In this document: piece after piece, positions 8,379 through 16,453 of the stretch | Position numbering within the stretch: the stretch's first letter is position 1 | Layout: the number at the start of each line of letters is the position of its first letter | Source: Candidatus Delongbacteria bacterium | GTDB lineage: Bacteria; Delongbacteria; UBA4055 | Assembly (NCBI GenBank): GCA_027858795.1 | Contig: JAQICF010000256.1 | Coordinates: 1-45,162, forward strand | Reading direction: 5' to 3' | Length of the DNA: 45,162 nucleotides | Program-made: the position numbers and the translations under genes | Notes under the pieces: generated by a model | Database searches by the model: none | What the model was told of the DNA's origin: nothing | The model's input: the letters and a program-made list of their open reading frames with translations, nothing else

Positions 8379-9410
8379 CTAATCAAATATTCTTAGAGGT
8401 TTTTCTGACATTTTAGATAGTTTTTTCAAATCAATAAGTAATTTATCAAATTGATTAAAAGTTAATGACTGAGGTCCATCAGAGAGTGCTTGGTCAGGAT
8501 TTGGATGTACTTCCACCATCAATCCATCACATCCATAGATCATCGCAGCTTTTGCTAGATTTGGTACTTTACTTCTGTCTCTTGTACAATGGCTAGGATC
8601 GACGATAATAGGTAGATGAGAAATATTCTTAAAATCACTTAATCCTATCAGATCCAGAATAGATCTTTGTTTGCTTGCTCCGTACATCCTAATACCTCTT
8701 TCACATACGATGACATTAGTATTTCCTTCAGATAATATGTATTCCAGAGAAACTAAAAGATCATCCAATGTAGCATTGAATCCTCTTTTTAAAAGGATCG
8801 GTTTATCAAGCTGTCCACATTTTTTCAATAATGAATAATTCTGCATATTCCTTGCACCAATTTGTATAATATCAGCAGTTTCAGCCATTAGCTTCAATGA
8901 ATATTCATCCATCGCCTCTGATACGATCTTCATGTTATGTTTAGCAGCAGCATCTGCAAGATATACGAGTCCTTTTTCCTGTAATCCTTGAAAACTATAT
9001 GGCGAAGTTCTAGGTTTAAAGGCCCCACCTCTTAATATTTTAACCCCTCTTGAACTTAAAAATCCTGCAGTTTCCATTATCATATCTTTATCTTCTACCG
9101 AACAAGGACCGGCTATTATATGAGATTCTTTTCCGCCAAATTTTATACCATCTCCTAGATTTACTACCGTATCTGAAGGATTGTTTTCACGATATACCAT
9201 TTTCAATCTTTCAGATATGTGGATTATTTTTCTTATTCCTTCAAATTTGTTAAAATAAGATTCATCAAGATAACCAATATTACCATGAACTAAAACAGCA
9301 GTTCTTTGACTACCTTTACTGATCCTAGCTTTAAATCCAAGATACTCAATTCCTTGAATAATTCTTAAAATTTGTTTGTTTGTAGTTCCGATCTTTAATA
9401 TTATTAACAT
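8379..9410 (-). CDS. aroF: 3-deoxy-7-phosphoheptulonate (DAHP) synthase, type I beta
   Basis: A 343-residue enzyme for the first step of the shikimate pathway, joining phosphoenolpyruvate and erythrose 4-phosphate. Residues 1-70 form a ferredoxin-like N-terminal domain of the Thermotoga type, which gives feedback control by tyrosine or phenylalanine. The TIM-barrel core shows IIAGPCSVE, LRGGAFKPRTSPYSFQG, IQIGARNMQNY, PILLKRG, CERGIRMYG, PIIVDPSHCTRDR and MVEVHPNPDQALSDGPQSL, including the metal-binding Cys, His, Glu and Asp residues. The other aro genes are 7 kb away, so this copy is separate from the aroBDAC run. It has a 5-bp gap to the spoIID-like gene. Confidence 0.96.
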   Translation of the reverse strand: MLIILKIGTTNKQILRIIQGIEYLGFKARISKGSQRTAVLVHGNIGYLDESYFNKFEGIRKIIHISERLKMVYRENNPSDTVVNLGDGIKFGGKESHIIAGPCSVEDKDMIMETAGFLSSRGVKILRGGAFKPRTSPYSFQGLQEKGLVYLADAAAKHNMKIVSEAMDEYSLKLMAETADIIQIGARNMQNYSLLKKCGQLDKPILLKRGFNATLDDLLVSLEYILSEGNTNVIVCERGIRMYGASKQRSILDLIGLSDFKNISHLPIIVDPSHCTRDRSKVPNLAKAAMIYGCDGLMVEVHPNPDQALSDGPQSLTFNQFDKLLIDLKKLSKMSEKPLRIFD

Positions 9411-9422
9411 TTATTACCTCAA

Positions 9423-9482
9423 CTTATTGTTTAGTTGTTAAGCTTGTTGTTTAGTTGTTAAGCTTGTTGTTTAGTTGCTATG
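9423..9482. repeat. Three tandem copies of a 20-bp unit
   Basis: The unit CTTGTTGTTTAGTTGTTAAG (plus strand) is repeated at 9423, 9443 and 9463 with one to two changes. The third copy includes the last codons and the stop of the SpoU methyltransferase gene, so each copy carries a TAA in the same place. Confidence 0.9.
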
Positions 9483-10235
9483 ATTAAATATTCTATCCAT
9501 AATTATTCCAGCAGCTATAGAAACATTCAATGATTCAAAATCCGTTTTATTATTGATCCTATAATTGTGGTTGATCTCTTTTTTCAATGAACTACTCAAT
9601 CCGTTAGCTTCATTTCCAAATAATAACATGATTTTATCATTATCTTTAGATTTAAAATCATGTTCTTCATCCAAAAATGTTCCTATTTTTTCAAAACTAT
9701 TAATTTCTTTTTTTATATCGTCGAAACTACCTAATTTAATGATATCTGATTTGAAGAGACCTCCCATGCTACTCCTTATTACTTTAGGAGAATATAGGTC
9801 AACGGTGTTTCCAAAAAGAACTATCCCATCTACTCCATACCATAATGAAGTTCGGATTATAGTGCCAAGATTACCAGGATCGTTTATATCAAATAATCCA
9901 AGCAATGATCTTTTGTCTTTCAAGAATTCATCCACTGTTTTAACACTAGGTGTTTTTGCAACAGCTAGCACCCCTTCACTATTCTTCAGAGATGATATTC
10001 TTTCAAAATCATCAGTTATGAAAATATCAGGATCCTTGAGTAATTTTACTATCTTATCTATTTTTTCAGTTTCAAATGAACTATCAAAAACTACATATTC
10101 TATATTTATGCTTGTCCCGACTAATTCAAGTACAGCCTTCTTACTTTCAATAATGAAAAGTCCGGATTCATTTCTGCCTTTCTTTGAATCAAGGCTTCGA
10201 ATTAGTTTTATCTGATTTTTGAATAGTTTCTTCAA
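9471..10235 (-). CDS. SpoU/TrmH-family RNA 2'-O-methyltransferase
   Basis: A 254-residue RlmB/TrmH-type enzyme that methylates a ribose of rRNA or tRNA using S-adenosylmethionine. The N-terminal substrate-binding part (residues 1-95) includes KAVLELVGTSINIEYVVFD. The SPOUT trefoil-knot domain has motif 1 NDPGNLGTIIRTSLWYGVDG, motif 2 MLLFGNEANGLS and motif 3 ESLNVSIAAGIIMDRIF. The target nucleotide cannot be assigned. The 3' end falls inside a triple 20-bp tandem repeat. The gene is 4 bp downstream of the DUF4159 gene. Confidence 0.92.
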   Translation of the reverse strand: MKKLFKNQIKLIRSLDSKKGRNESGLFIIESKKAVLELVGTSINIEYVVFDSSFETEKIDKIVKLLKDPDIFITDDFERISSLKNSEGVLAVAKTPSVKTVDEFLKDKRSLLGLFDINDPGNLGTIIRTSLWYGVDGIVLFGNTVDLYSPKVIRSSMGGLFKSDIIKLGSFDDIKKEINSFEKIGTFLDEEHDFKSKDNDKIMLLFGNEANGLSSSLKKEINHNYRINNKTDFESLNVSIAAGIIMDRIFNHSN

Positions 10236-10239
10236 TGTC

Positions 10240-10890
10240 TTATTTTTGTCCGGTTAAATAATATAATGCCAGATTACATCCCATTCTTAATGCTTGTGAT
10301 CTTTTTTGCTGAGAGTCATTGTGAACTTCCTCATCTTCCCATCCATCTCCAAGGTCAGATTCGTAAGAATAGTACAAAATCAATCTACCATTATGAAATA
10401 TTCCAAGACCTTCAGGGTTTTTATCATCATGCTTATGTATCTTTGGTAATCCCTTCGGGAATTTATACTTAATTGAATATATTGGATGGTCGAAAGGTAC
10501 TTTTAATAATTCTTTATTGGGAAAGATCTTTTTGACTAGCTTCCTGAATGATGCATCCAGTCCATAATTATCATCAGCATGCAAGAAACCACCATTCAGA
10601 AGATGCTTTCTGATAATTTTAACCTCTTCATCGTTCATATCGATCGTGCCATGGCCTGTTAAGTATAAATATGGGAAAGAATTCACATTCTCAGTGATAG
10701 TGACTGTTTTTTCCAAATCAGCACAGTCAATACCCGCGTTTTTTTCAATGAACTTCATAAGATTGTTTATAGACGAAGGATTACTATACCAATCTCCTCC
10801 TCCACTGTATTTCAATCTTCCAATGAAGAAATCTTGAGCTACAATAATGTTTGCGGTAAACATTAGACATATTATCAAAAACTTAGCCAT
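10240..10890 (-). CDS. Exported DUF4159 protein
   Basis: 216 residues from the chosen start. The signal peptide is MAKFLIICLMFTANIIVAQ, followed by the DUF4159 domain: GGDWYSNPSSINNLMKFIEK, YLYLTGHGTIDMNDEE, LLNGGFLHADDNYGLDASFR, VPFDHPIYSIKYKFPKGLP and YSYESDLGDGWED. DUF4159 proteins are secreted and of unknown function, common in Bacteroidetes and related phyla; the fold resembles glutamine amidotransferase-like domains. A longer frame upstream (to 10950) would overlap the HD-GYP gene by 68 bp and put 20 charged residues before the signal peptide. The start at 10890, with an 8-bp ATGGCTAA overlap, is therefore preferred. Confidence 0.85.
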   Translation of the reverse strand: MAKFLIICLMFTANIIVAQDFFIGRLKYSGGGDWYSNPSSINNLMKFIEKNAGIDCADLEKTVTITENVNSFPYLYLTGHGTIDMNDEEVKIIRKHLLNGGFLHADDNYGLDASFRKLVKKIFPNKELLKVPFDHPIYSIKYKFPKGLPKIHKHDDKNPEGLGIFHNGRLILYYSYESDLGDGWEDEEVHNDSQQKRSQALRMGCNLALYYLTGQK

Positions 10891-12025
10891 AAATGTCAGA
10901 ATCAGTAAAACTTTTTGGTTTATTAAATAAGTCAAATATCTTTTCATCATCCAAGACTATTCTTGATGGATTGATATTCTCTTTGCTATCTCTATCTTTG
11001 AATATGTAATCTTTTTCGTAAATCTTATTTCTTATAAATACGTCTAAAATGTCAGGATCGAACTGAGTTTCTCTTCCTGCAACCATAATATCTATTGCTT
11101 CGTTACTGGTCATTGCTTTTCTATAAGGTCTTGTCGTTGTGATAGCATCATATGTATCCGCAATTGCAATAATTCTTGCAAATAAAGGTATGTCTGTACC
11201 TTTAAGTTCTCCAGGATATCCTTTACCGTCATATCTTTCATGATGATATTTTATACAATCGATCATAGGCTCAAAGAATGAAATACCTTTAACGATATTC
11301 GCTCCAATAACAGGATGAGACATTATCTGATCGAACTCATCTTCTGTAAGTGACTTGTTCTTATGAAGAATATTATCACTTACTCCAATCTTACCCACAT
11401 CGTGCATCATAGCACCATAATCAAGTGTATTTAGATCTTTTGCATTTAAATCCATACATATTCCAAGATCATGACTGATAAGTCTAACCCTATTGCTATG
11501 ACCTTTTGTGTATGGGTCTCGAGCTTCAATAGCAGACGCAATAATGATCAAAGATCCAAATATCGCATCTTTCAATTGAAAAGTCCTTCTCTCTACCATT
11601 TCCTCAAGATGCTTTTGATACCTTTTATTTTCCTTGAGAAGTTTAATGTTTTCTTCTTTCAGTTTTTTAAATTCAATACTCTTCTCTACTGAGATCAATA
11701 ATTCATCAACATTGATTGGCTTAACCAGATAATCTTGTGCACCAAGTTTCATAACTTCGATCACGGTGTGAAGATTTTTAACTCCGGTAAGCATGATTAC
11801 AGGAATAATTGTATTTTTTTCTCTGAAAGCCTTTAAAAATTCAGGACCTGTCATTTGTGGCATTTCAACATCTGAGACAATGCAATCGAAATTTTCTTGT
11901 TCGAGCTTTTTTAACGCATCAATTCCGTTTTCTGCCTGAACTGTATCATAATCATTCAGCTCTAAACTCATTGATACAAATTCTCTCAATTCCTCTTCAT
12001 CGTCTATTACAAGTATTTTTGGCAT
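10883..12025 (-). CDS. Response regulator with HD-GYP phosphodiesterase output
   Basis: 380 residues. The receiver domain (1-120) has DDEEELREF, phospho-acceptor Asp in VSDVEMPQMTG, LTG and the Lys of VKPINVDE. A coiled linker (about 120-150) follows. The HD-GYP domain has ARDPYTKGHSNRV, MMHDVGKIG (metal-binding HD), SHPVIGANI, HHERYDGKGYPG (the GYP motif is intact) and IADTYDAITTTRPYR. Proteins of this RpfG-like class degrade cyclic di-GMP when the receiver is phosphorylated. A good promoter lies upstream at 12061-12089, so the gene probably heads the transcript that continues into the DUF4159 gene. Confidence 0.93.
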   Translation of the reverse strand: MPKILVIDDEEELREFVSMSLELNDYDTVQAENGIDALKKLEQENFDCIVSDVEMPQMTGPEFLKAFREKNTIIPVIMLTGVKNLHTVIEVMKLGAQDYLVKPINVDELLISVEKSIEFKKLKEENIKLLKENKRYQKHLEEMVERRTFQLKDAIFGSLIIIASAIEARDPYTKGHSNRVRLISHDLGICMDLNAKDLNTLDYGAMMHDVGKIGVSDNILHKNKSLTEDEFDQIMSHPVIGANIVKGISFFEPMIDCIKYHHERYDGKGYPGELKGTDIPLFARIIAIADTYDAITTTRPYRKAMTSNEAIDIMVAGRETQFDPDILDVFIRNKIYEKDYIFKDRDSKENINPSRIVLDDEKIFDLFNKPKSFTDSDIYG

Positions 12026-12060
12026 ACTGCTTTAACTCATATTATTATTAATAGTCTTTT

Positions 12061-12089
12061 AATATAGCTACTAATTAAACATAAATCAA
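12061..12089 (-). promoter_or_regulatory. Sigma-70-type promoter for the HD-GYP gene
   Basis: On the minus strand TTGATT (12089-12084) and TATATT (12066-12061) are separated by 17 bp. They lie 36 bp upstream of the ATG at 12025. Confidence 0.6.
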
Positions 12090-12146
12090 TTACTTAATTA
12101 TAATTTATAAAACGCGCTATGCTGTTGCGCATGTAATAAAATATAA

Positions 12147-12175
12147 ATAAAAAAAGGTCACAATGTTGTGACCTT
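12147..12175 (-). terminator. Rho-independent terminator of typA
   Basis: On the minus strand AAGGTCACAA and TTGTGACCTT form a 10-bp stem with a 2-nt centre, followed by seven T. It starts about 30 bp after the typA stop. Confidence 0.8.
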
Positions 12176-12205
12176 AATCATTCGAATATAATAAAATACT
12201 ATTTT

Positions 12206-14014
12206 TTACTTCTTTGGAGCGTGCTTCTTACGATCATGAACATTTAAATATCTTTTTCTCAGCCTGAAATTTTCAGGAGTAACTTCTAATAATTCATCAT
12301 CTTTTAAAAACTCTATAGCCTGCTCTAAAGTTAAATCTCTTGGTGGAGTCAGCTTAATAGCTTCATCGGCACCTGAAGATCTAACATTTGACATTTTTTT
12401 TATTTTATTAACATTTACATCAAGGTCACCATCTCTGCTGTGCTCACCAACTATCATTCCTCCATAGACTTTAACACCTGCTCCAATGAACATTGCTCCA
12501 CGTCCCTGCAAATTCCACAATGAATAGGCTACTGACTCACCTTTTTCCAAAGAAACTAAAACACCTCTAGTTCTTCCGGGAATATCACCTTTGTAATATT
12601 CATATTCGTAGAAGCTATGATTAAGAATTCCTGTTCCTCTTGTCTCAGTCATAAATTCATTTCTAAATCCTATTAAACCTCTGGCAGGAACTTTGAACTC
12701 AACCCTTGTATATCCATCTGAACCTACGACCATATTAAGCATTTCACCTTTTCTAATACCCATCTTTTCAATTACTACTCCAGTGTATTCATCAGCTACA
12801 TCTATCATAGCTAACTCTATAGGTTCTGTTTTTTTACCTTTAAGTTCTCTGAAAATCACCTTGGGTCTTGAAACTGCAAACTCATAACCTTCTCTTCTCA
12901 TGTTCTCAATTAGAATTGCAAGCTGTAACTCACCTCTTCCTTTTACCAAGAAAGAATCAGGTAAATCAGTTTTTTCTACTTGAATACTTACATTTGTCTG
13001 CAATTCTTTTTGCAATCTATCCCAAATATTTCTAGAAGTAACCCATCTTCCTTCTAAGCCTGCAAAAGGAGAATCATTTACCATAAAAATCATTGATAAA
13101 GTTGGTTCGTCAATATCAATCAAAGCTAATGGTATAGGGTTTAATCTATCAGCAACAGTTTCACCAACATCGATTTTTGTCAAACCTGCAATTGAAACAA
13201 TATCTCCTGCAAAAGCTTCTTTAACGTCTTGTTTATTCATTCCTTCATAAACATACAGCTTTGTTATTCTGTAAATTAATCTTCCACCATCTCTTTGTAA
13301 AAGAACAACTTCATCACCTTGTTTGACACTTCCATTATGAATCTTACCTGTACCGATCTTTCCAACATAATTATCATATTCTATAGCTGAAGTAAGAAAT
13401 TGGAATGGTTTATTTACATCGCCATCAGGCTCTTTAACTTCTTTTATAATAGTCTCAAATAATGGCGTAAGGTCTTTATCTTCATCTTCTAGTTCATATT
13501 TTGCAAATCCATTTTTTGCGGATGCATAAAGAACAGGGAAGTCAAGTTGTTCGTCAGTTGCATTCAATTCAATAAATAGATCAAATACTTTTTCTAATAC
13601 TTCTGTTGGTGTACAATTTGGTCTATCGATTTTATTTATAACTACAATTGGTTTCAATCCCAATTCCAGTGATTTCTTCAATACGTATTTTGTCTGTGGC
13701 ATTGTACCTTCAAAAGCATCTACCAATAATAGTACAGAATCTACCATTTTTAATATTCGCTGTACTTCTCCACCAAAGTCTGCGTGACCTGGTGTATCTA
13801 CGATATTTATTTTATAATCTTTGTAATGCAGAGAAGCATTCTTTGAAAATATTGTGATCCCTCTTTCTTTTTCGATGTCATTGGAATCCATTATTCTTTC
13901 TTCAACTTTCTGATTTGCTCTGAAAAACCCAGTCTGCCTAAGTGCTGCGTCAACCAGGGTTGTTTTACCATGATCTACATGGGCGATAATTGCGATGTTC
14001 TTTAGTTTTTTCAT
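12206..14014 (-). CDS. typA: Ribosome-associated GTPase TypA/BipA
   Basis: 602 residues, full length. The G-domain motifs are all present: G1 AHVDHGKTT, G2 RGITIF, G3 DTPGHADFG and G4 NKIDRP. EF-G-like domains II, III and V follow (GKIGTGKIHNGSV; ILIENMRREGYEF; PRGLIGFRNEFMTETRGTG). The TypA-specific C-terminal domain starts near GRGAMFIGAGVKVYGG. The protein binds the 70S ribosome under stress or cold and aids assembly of the large subunit. It stands alone: a terminator follows it and a 510-bp non-coding, degraded stretch lies upstream. Confidence 0.98.
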   Translation of the reverse strand: MKKLKNIAIIAHVDHGKTTLVDAALRQTGFFRANQKVEERIMDSNDIEKERGITIFSKNASLHYKDYKINIVDTPGHADFGGEVQRILKMVDSVLLLVDAFEGTMPQTKYVLKKSLELGLKPIVVINKIDRPNCTPTEVLEKVFDLFIELNATDEQLDFPVLYASAKNGFAKYELEDEDKDLTPLFETIIKEVKEPDGDVNKPFQFLTSAIEYDNYVGKIGTGKIHNGSVKQGDEVVLLQRDGGRLIYRITKLYVYEGMNKQDVKEAFAGDIVSIAGLTKIDVGETVADRLNPIPLALIDIDEPTLSMIFMVNDSPFAGLEGRWVTSRNIWDRLQKELQTNVSIQVEKTDLPDSFLVKGRGELQLAILIENMRREGYEFAVSRPKVIFRELKGKKTEPIELAMIDVADEYTGVVIEKMGIRKGEMLNMVVGSDGYTRVEFKVPARGLIGFRNEFMTETRGTGILNHSFYEYEYYKGDIPGRTRGVLVSLEKGESVAYSLWNLQGRGAMFIGAGVKVYGGMIVGEHSRDGDLDVNVNKIKKMSNVRSSGADEAIKLTPPRDLTLEQAIEFLKDDELLEVTPENFRLRKRYLNVHDRKKHAPKK

Positions 14015-14100
14015 CTACCGATGTCCTTTTATTTAAATCCGGTCGGAATGTATGAAATAATATTGATTTGCACAATGTTTATTTTGGGATAATTAATAAC

Positions 14101-14169
14101 CGTAGGGGACGGTTTCTTACCGTCCCCGTTTTTATGGTTTTTGGGGTCGAAAAGAAATCGACCCCTACG
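14101..14169. repeat. Two adjacent palindromic repeats
   Basis: The first (14101-14127) has arms GGGGACGGT and ACCGTCCCC. The second (14143-14169) has arms GGGGTCGA and TCGACCCC, with a CCCCTACG end. The two are in opposite orientation, with CGTAGGGG and CCCCTACG outermost. Both are in the gap upstream of typA. Confidence 0.85.
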
Positions 14170-14177
14170 TGGGTGTT

Positions 14178-14342
14178 TTAAAATAATCGTTGTTGATCGT
14201 CTATGATTGCACCTTCAACATAATTTGCATCTAAACCTAATTTGATACGTTTATCAATAGAAGAACGCATCTTTCTGTATCGCCAGTCAGCTAAGCAAAG
14301 CTTATCATCGAAAGAACCTAGGATAAGTTCGCCAATGGGGGT
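14178..14342 (-). pseudogene. Fragment of methylated-DNA--protein-cysteine methyltransferase (ogt/MGMT)
   Basis: A 54-codon open frame on the minus strand reads TPIGELILGSFDDKLCL and ADWRYRKMRSSIDKRIK. This is the characteristic N-terminal region of MGMT/Ogt DNA-repair proteins. The catalytic PCHRV domain and the true start are missing. The frame begins abruptly at a join with an unrelated lipoprotein signal sequence, and diverges after about residue 44 before stopping with TAA. It is therefore a gene remnant that cannot repair DNA. A full copy is not in the window. Confidence 0.75.
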
Positions 14343-14401
14343 TTAGTACAACTTACTAAAAACATACTTGCTAAGATTAGCATTAAAAATACTTTCTTCA
14401 T
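14318..14401 (-). pseudogene. Lipoprotein signal-peptide remnant fused to the ogt fragment
   Basis: ATG at 14401, preceded by GGAGCAAAT as ribosome binding site, reads MKKVFLMLILASMFLVSCTK. This is a complete lipoprotein signal with lipobox LVSC. After seven more residues the frame stops with TAG inside the ogt fragment, which runs in another frame. The start of a lipoprotein gene has thus been joined by deletion or recombination near 14342. A 7-residue mature lipopeptide is unlikely but not excluded. The 125 bp upstream (14402-14527) hold nothing else I can identify. Confidence 0.65.
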
Positions 14402-14527
14402 ATTTGCTCCGAATTCGTTAAATTGCGTTTTGGTTACCATTATTTTTTCGTTGAAGAAATTAAGGTTGACACATCGCTATTCGTCCTTGCTCCTGACTAC
14501 ATTATCCAAAATTTCTTATTTTTTTCT

Positions 14528-14833
14528 TTAAGGGATCTTATCGTATTCGCGCTTTCTCTTTTCTTCTTCCTCTTCCACATACCTTTCATTAACTAAGGAT
14601 ATTTCAAACGGAATGATGAAAAGAAGCATATATAGCAATCGTGCATTTCCATCTACCATGCTTTCTGAATTTGTCATAGCAATTATAGCTAATATAAGTG
14701 TTGCGATTATACCAATAATATCAAAAGGTATTTTAGTTGATTTTGAAATTAAAGATAGTAGATAAAATAGTATGCCTCCTATGAAAAATGCTATGATTGA
14801 ATATATCAACCATAGTATTTCTTGCACTTTCAT
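14528..14833 (-). CDS. Small three-helix membrane protein, unknown function
   Basis: About 101 residues. I place the start at 14833 (MKVQEILWLIYS), because an excellent AAGGAGGT lies 5 nt upstream; the longer frame to 14869 would include this site. There are three hydrophobic segments (about residues 5-27, 36-53 and 65-80) with a short polar link KSTKIPFD between the first two. A highly charged tail (VEEEEEKRKREYDKIP) probably faces the cytoplasm. No family is recognised. It is flanked by gene remnants on both sides, yet its ribosome binding site and intact frame suggest it is expressed. Confidence 0.6.
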   Translation of the reverse strand: MKVQEILWLIYSIIAFFIGGILFYLLSLISKSTKIPFDIIGIIATLILAIIAMTNSESMVDGNARLLYMLLFIIPFEISLVNERYVEEEEEKRKREYDKIP

Positions 14834-15235
14834 AAAGACCTCCTTTAGTTTAAAAAAATCATCATCCATTAAAATCTATATCTAATTTACATTTATTGAA
14901 AATAAACATCTAATCACTAAATGTAAAACCGAAAATTATTTAGCAATGGAATTAATTACTTTTTCAACTACCCTCACTTTTGATATCTCTATCTTTTTCA
15001 TCTACAATGCTTAAAATTGCGATTGAGATATCATCAAAAAAGTTATATAACTTATTCATTACACTTATAAAATTCGATAAATCTTTTAACCTACCCACAT
15101 TTAATGAATTTTTGGGCAATGAAAAAAGTTTAAATAGTTTCATATTTGCAAAAAGTGAAACAGCCTGTTTCACATTTGCTCATTCCGGGACAAGCAGTTC
15201 TACAAATTCGGGGTTTGCCGAATCCCGAATTCGTT
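14834..15235. other. Gene-poor stretch with palindromes and possible coding remnants
   Basis: No convincing gene. On the minus strand 14964-15173 is open for 69 codons (NVKQAVSLFANMKLF at its start) but has no ribosome binding site. Its first part, with the perfect palindrome GTGAAACAG-C-CTGTTTCAC at 15155-15173, resembles the segment of the neighbouring yhcG around TGAAACAAGCTGTTTCA (15944-15960). It may be a decayed second copy of that region. A further hairpin with arms AATTCGGG and CCCGAATT lies at 15205-15231, just after the yhcG stop. Confidence 0.45.
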
Positions 15236-16261
15236 TTATTTTGAAATCCTCTTAAAATCTTCAATACTCGGCAATTTACCTTTTAATTCTTTTGGAAGTC
15301 GTTTACTTAATTCGTACTTGGAGATACCAATTGGTTTTGATGCCGACCTTAAAGCATACTCAACCTCTAATCTATCTTTAAACGGAACCAATAAAATACC
15401 AATACTTGGGTTATCATCTTCCTGTTTTAATTGATCATCTATCAATTGCAAATAAAAATCAAGTTTGCCTACAAATTCAGGTTTAAACTCCGTAACTTTT
15501 AATTCAACTGCAACTAAACATTTTAATATTCTGTGATAAAATAACAGATCAATATAGTAATCCTTATTACTTAAAACAATTTTGTATTGATTAGCAATAA
15601 AGCAAAATCCGTATCCCAATTCCATGATAAATCGCCTTACTTTTTCAACCATAGTACTCTCTAACAGTCTTTCAGTTATTGGTTTATTGATATCTAAAAA
15701 GTCCAGAGAATAAACACTTTTAATACTTTCTTGTGCTTGTTCCAGTAAATTTATCGGTAAAACTTTCGCGAAGTTATGTTGAGAAGGATGTAATAAATAA
15801 TTTGAATAAGCATCACTTTTTATCTGATGTAGCAATACCGAACGACTGTACTTATTTTTTATTGTAGTTTGTAAGTAAAATATTCGAGCTTTTGGATCTT
15901 TTACTTTTTGAAGTATCAAAATATTTTGACCCTAGGGAACTTCTGAAACAAGCTGTTTCATATTTGAATATTCTTCGACTAATTGACGCATAAACCTAAG
16001 ATTCCGAGGTGACCAGCTTACACCTTTCCCAACATATAGCTCTAAATCTTTACTTAGTTGTTCAACAATAGATTTACCCCAACCGTATTGCTTCTGTCTT
16101 TTTATTATCAACTCACCAATATTCCAGTAAAGGGTATTTGAAATTATTTGAATTGATTTGACAGCAGCAGTTCTGTGGTATTGCACCATTTCAACTATTT
16201 CAGTAAGAAACTTTTGATAATCAGTACCTACCATATTATTCTCACCATTTTTCAACTTCAT
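15236..16261 (-). pseudogene. yhcG: YhcG/DUF1016-family PDDEXK nuclease gene interrupted by an in-frame amber codon
   Basis: Two open stretches lie in the same frame, separated only by TAG at 15932-15934. The first part is the DUF1016 N-terminal domain: YQKFLTEIVEMVQ, YWNIGELIIKRQKQYGWGKS, SWSPRNLRFMRQLVEEYSN. The second is the PDDEXK nuclease domain: NILILQKVKDPKARIFYL, YYIDLLFYHRILKCLVAVELK (D...ExK active site) and KLDFYLQLIDDQ. The family motif at the break is VPWGQNIL; here it reads VP-stop-GQNIL, so TGG has become TAG. Everything else is intact, about 340 codons in all, the normal length. I place the start at 16261 (GGAG 6 nt upstream); 16234 is an alternative. YhcG proteins are linked to mobile and restriction-type genes. 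Confidence 0.85.
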
Positions 16262-16361
16262 GCCTATCTCCGCTATATTATCATTAACAAATGCAATATA
16301 CAACGAGCAAAGTGTCAAATAATGACCTTTTGGTATTTTTCTTGAAATAATGTTAAAAAAA

Positions 16362-16387
16362 AGATCCTGAAATAAATTCAGGATGAC
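16362..16387. repeat. Palindromic repeat, GATCCTGAA arms
   Basis: A reverse-orientation copy of the element upstream of rodA (arms ATCCTGAA and TTCAGGAT). It is between the aroC stop and the yhcG pseudogene start. Confidence 0.85.
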
Positions 16388-16453
16388 GGTTTCAACAAGG
16401 TGGTTTTAACCCCTTGCACAAACGAATGTGATTCTCAGTGCCTTTGTGAGAAC

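Noticed and set aside
9423..9482. Possible CRISPR array
   Set aside because: The three units are head to tail without spacers, and no cas genes are near.
9565..10215. 216-codon open frame on the plus strand opposite the SpoU methyltransferase gene
   Set aside because: It is a shadow of a gene with strong family motifs on the other strand; Ser/Leu/Phe-rich composition and no ribosome binding site.
14964..15173. 69-codon minus-strand frame between the membrane protein and yhcG
   Set aside because: No ribosome binding site, no family match, and the start lies in a palindrome; more likely a remnant, so described as such and not called as a gene.
15932..15934. Recoded amber codon (TAG read as an amino acid) in this organism
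   Set aside because: TAG ends several ordinary genes in the window (PfkB kinase, response regulator, manC, lipoproteins), so a general reassignment is not supported; a point mutation is simpler.
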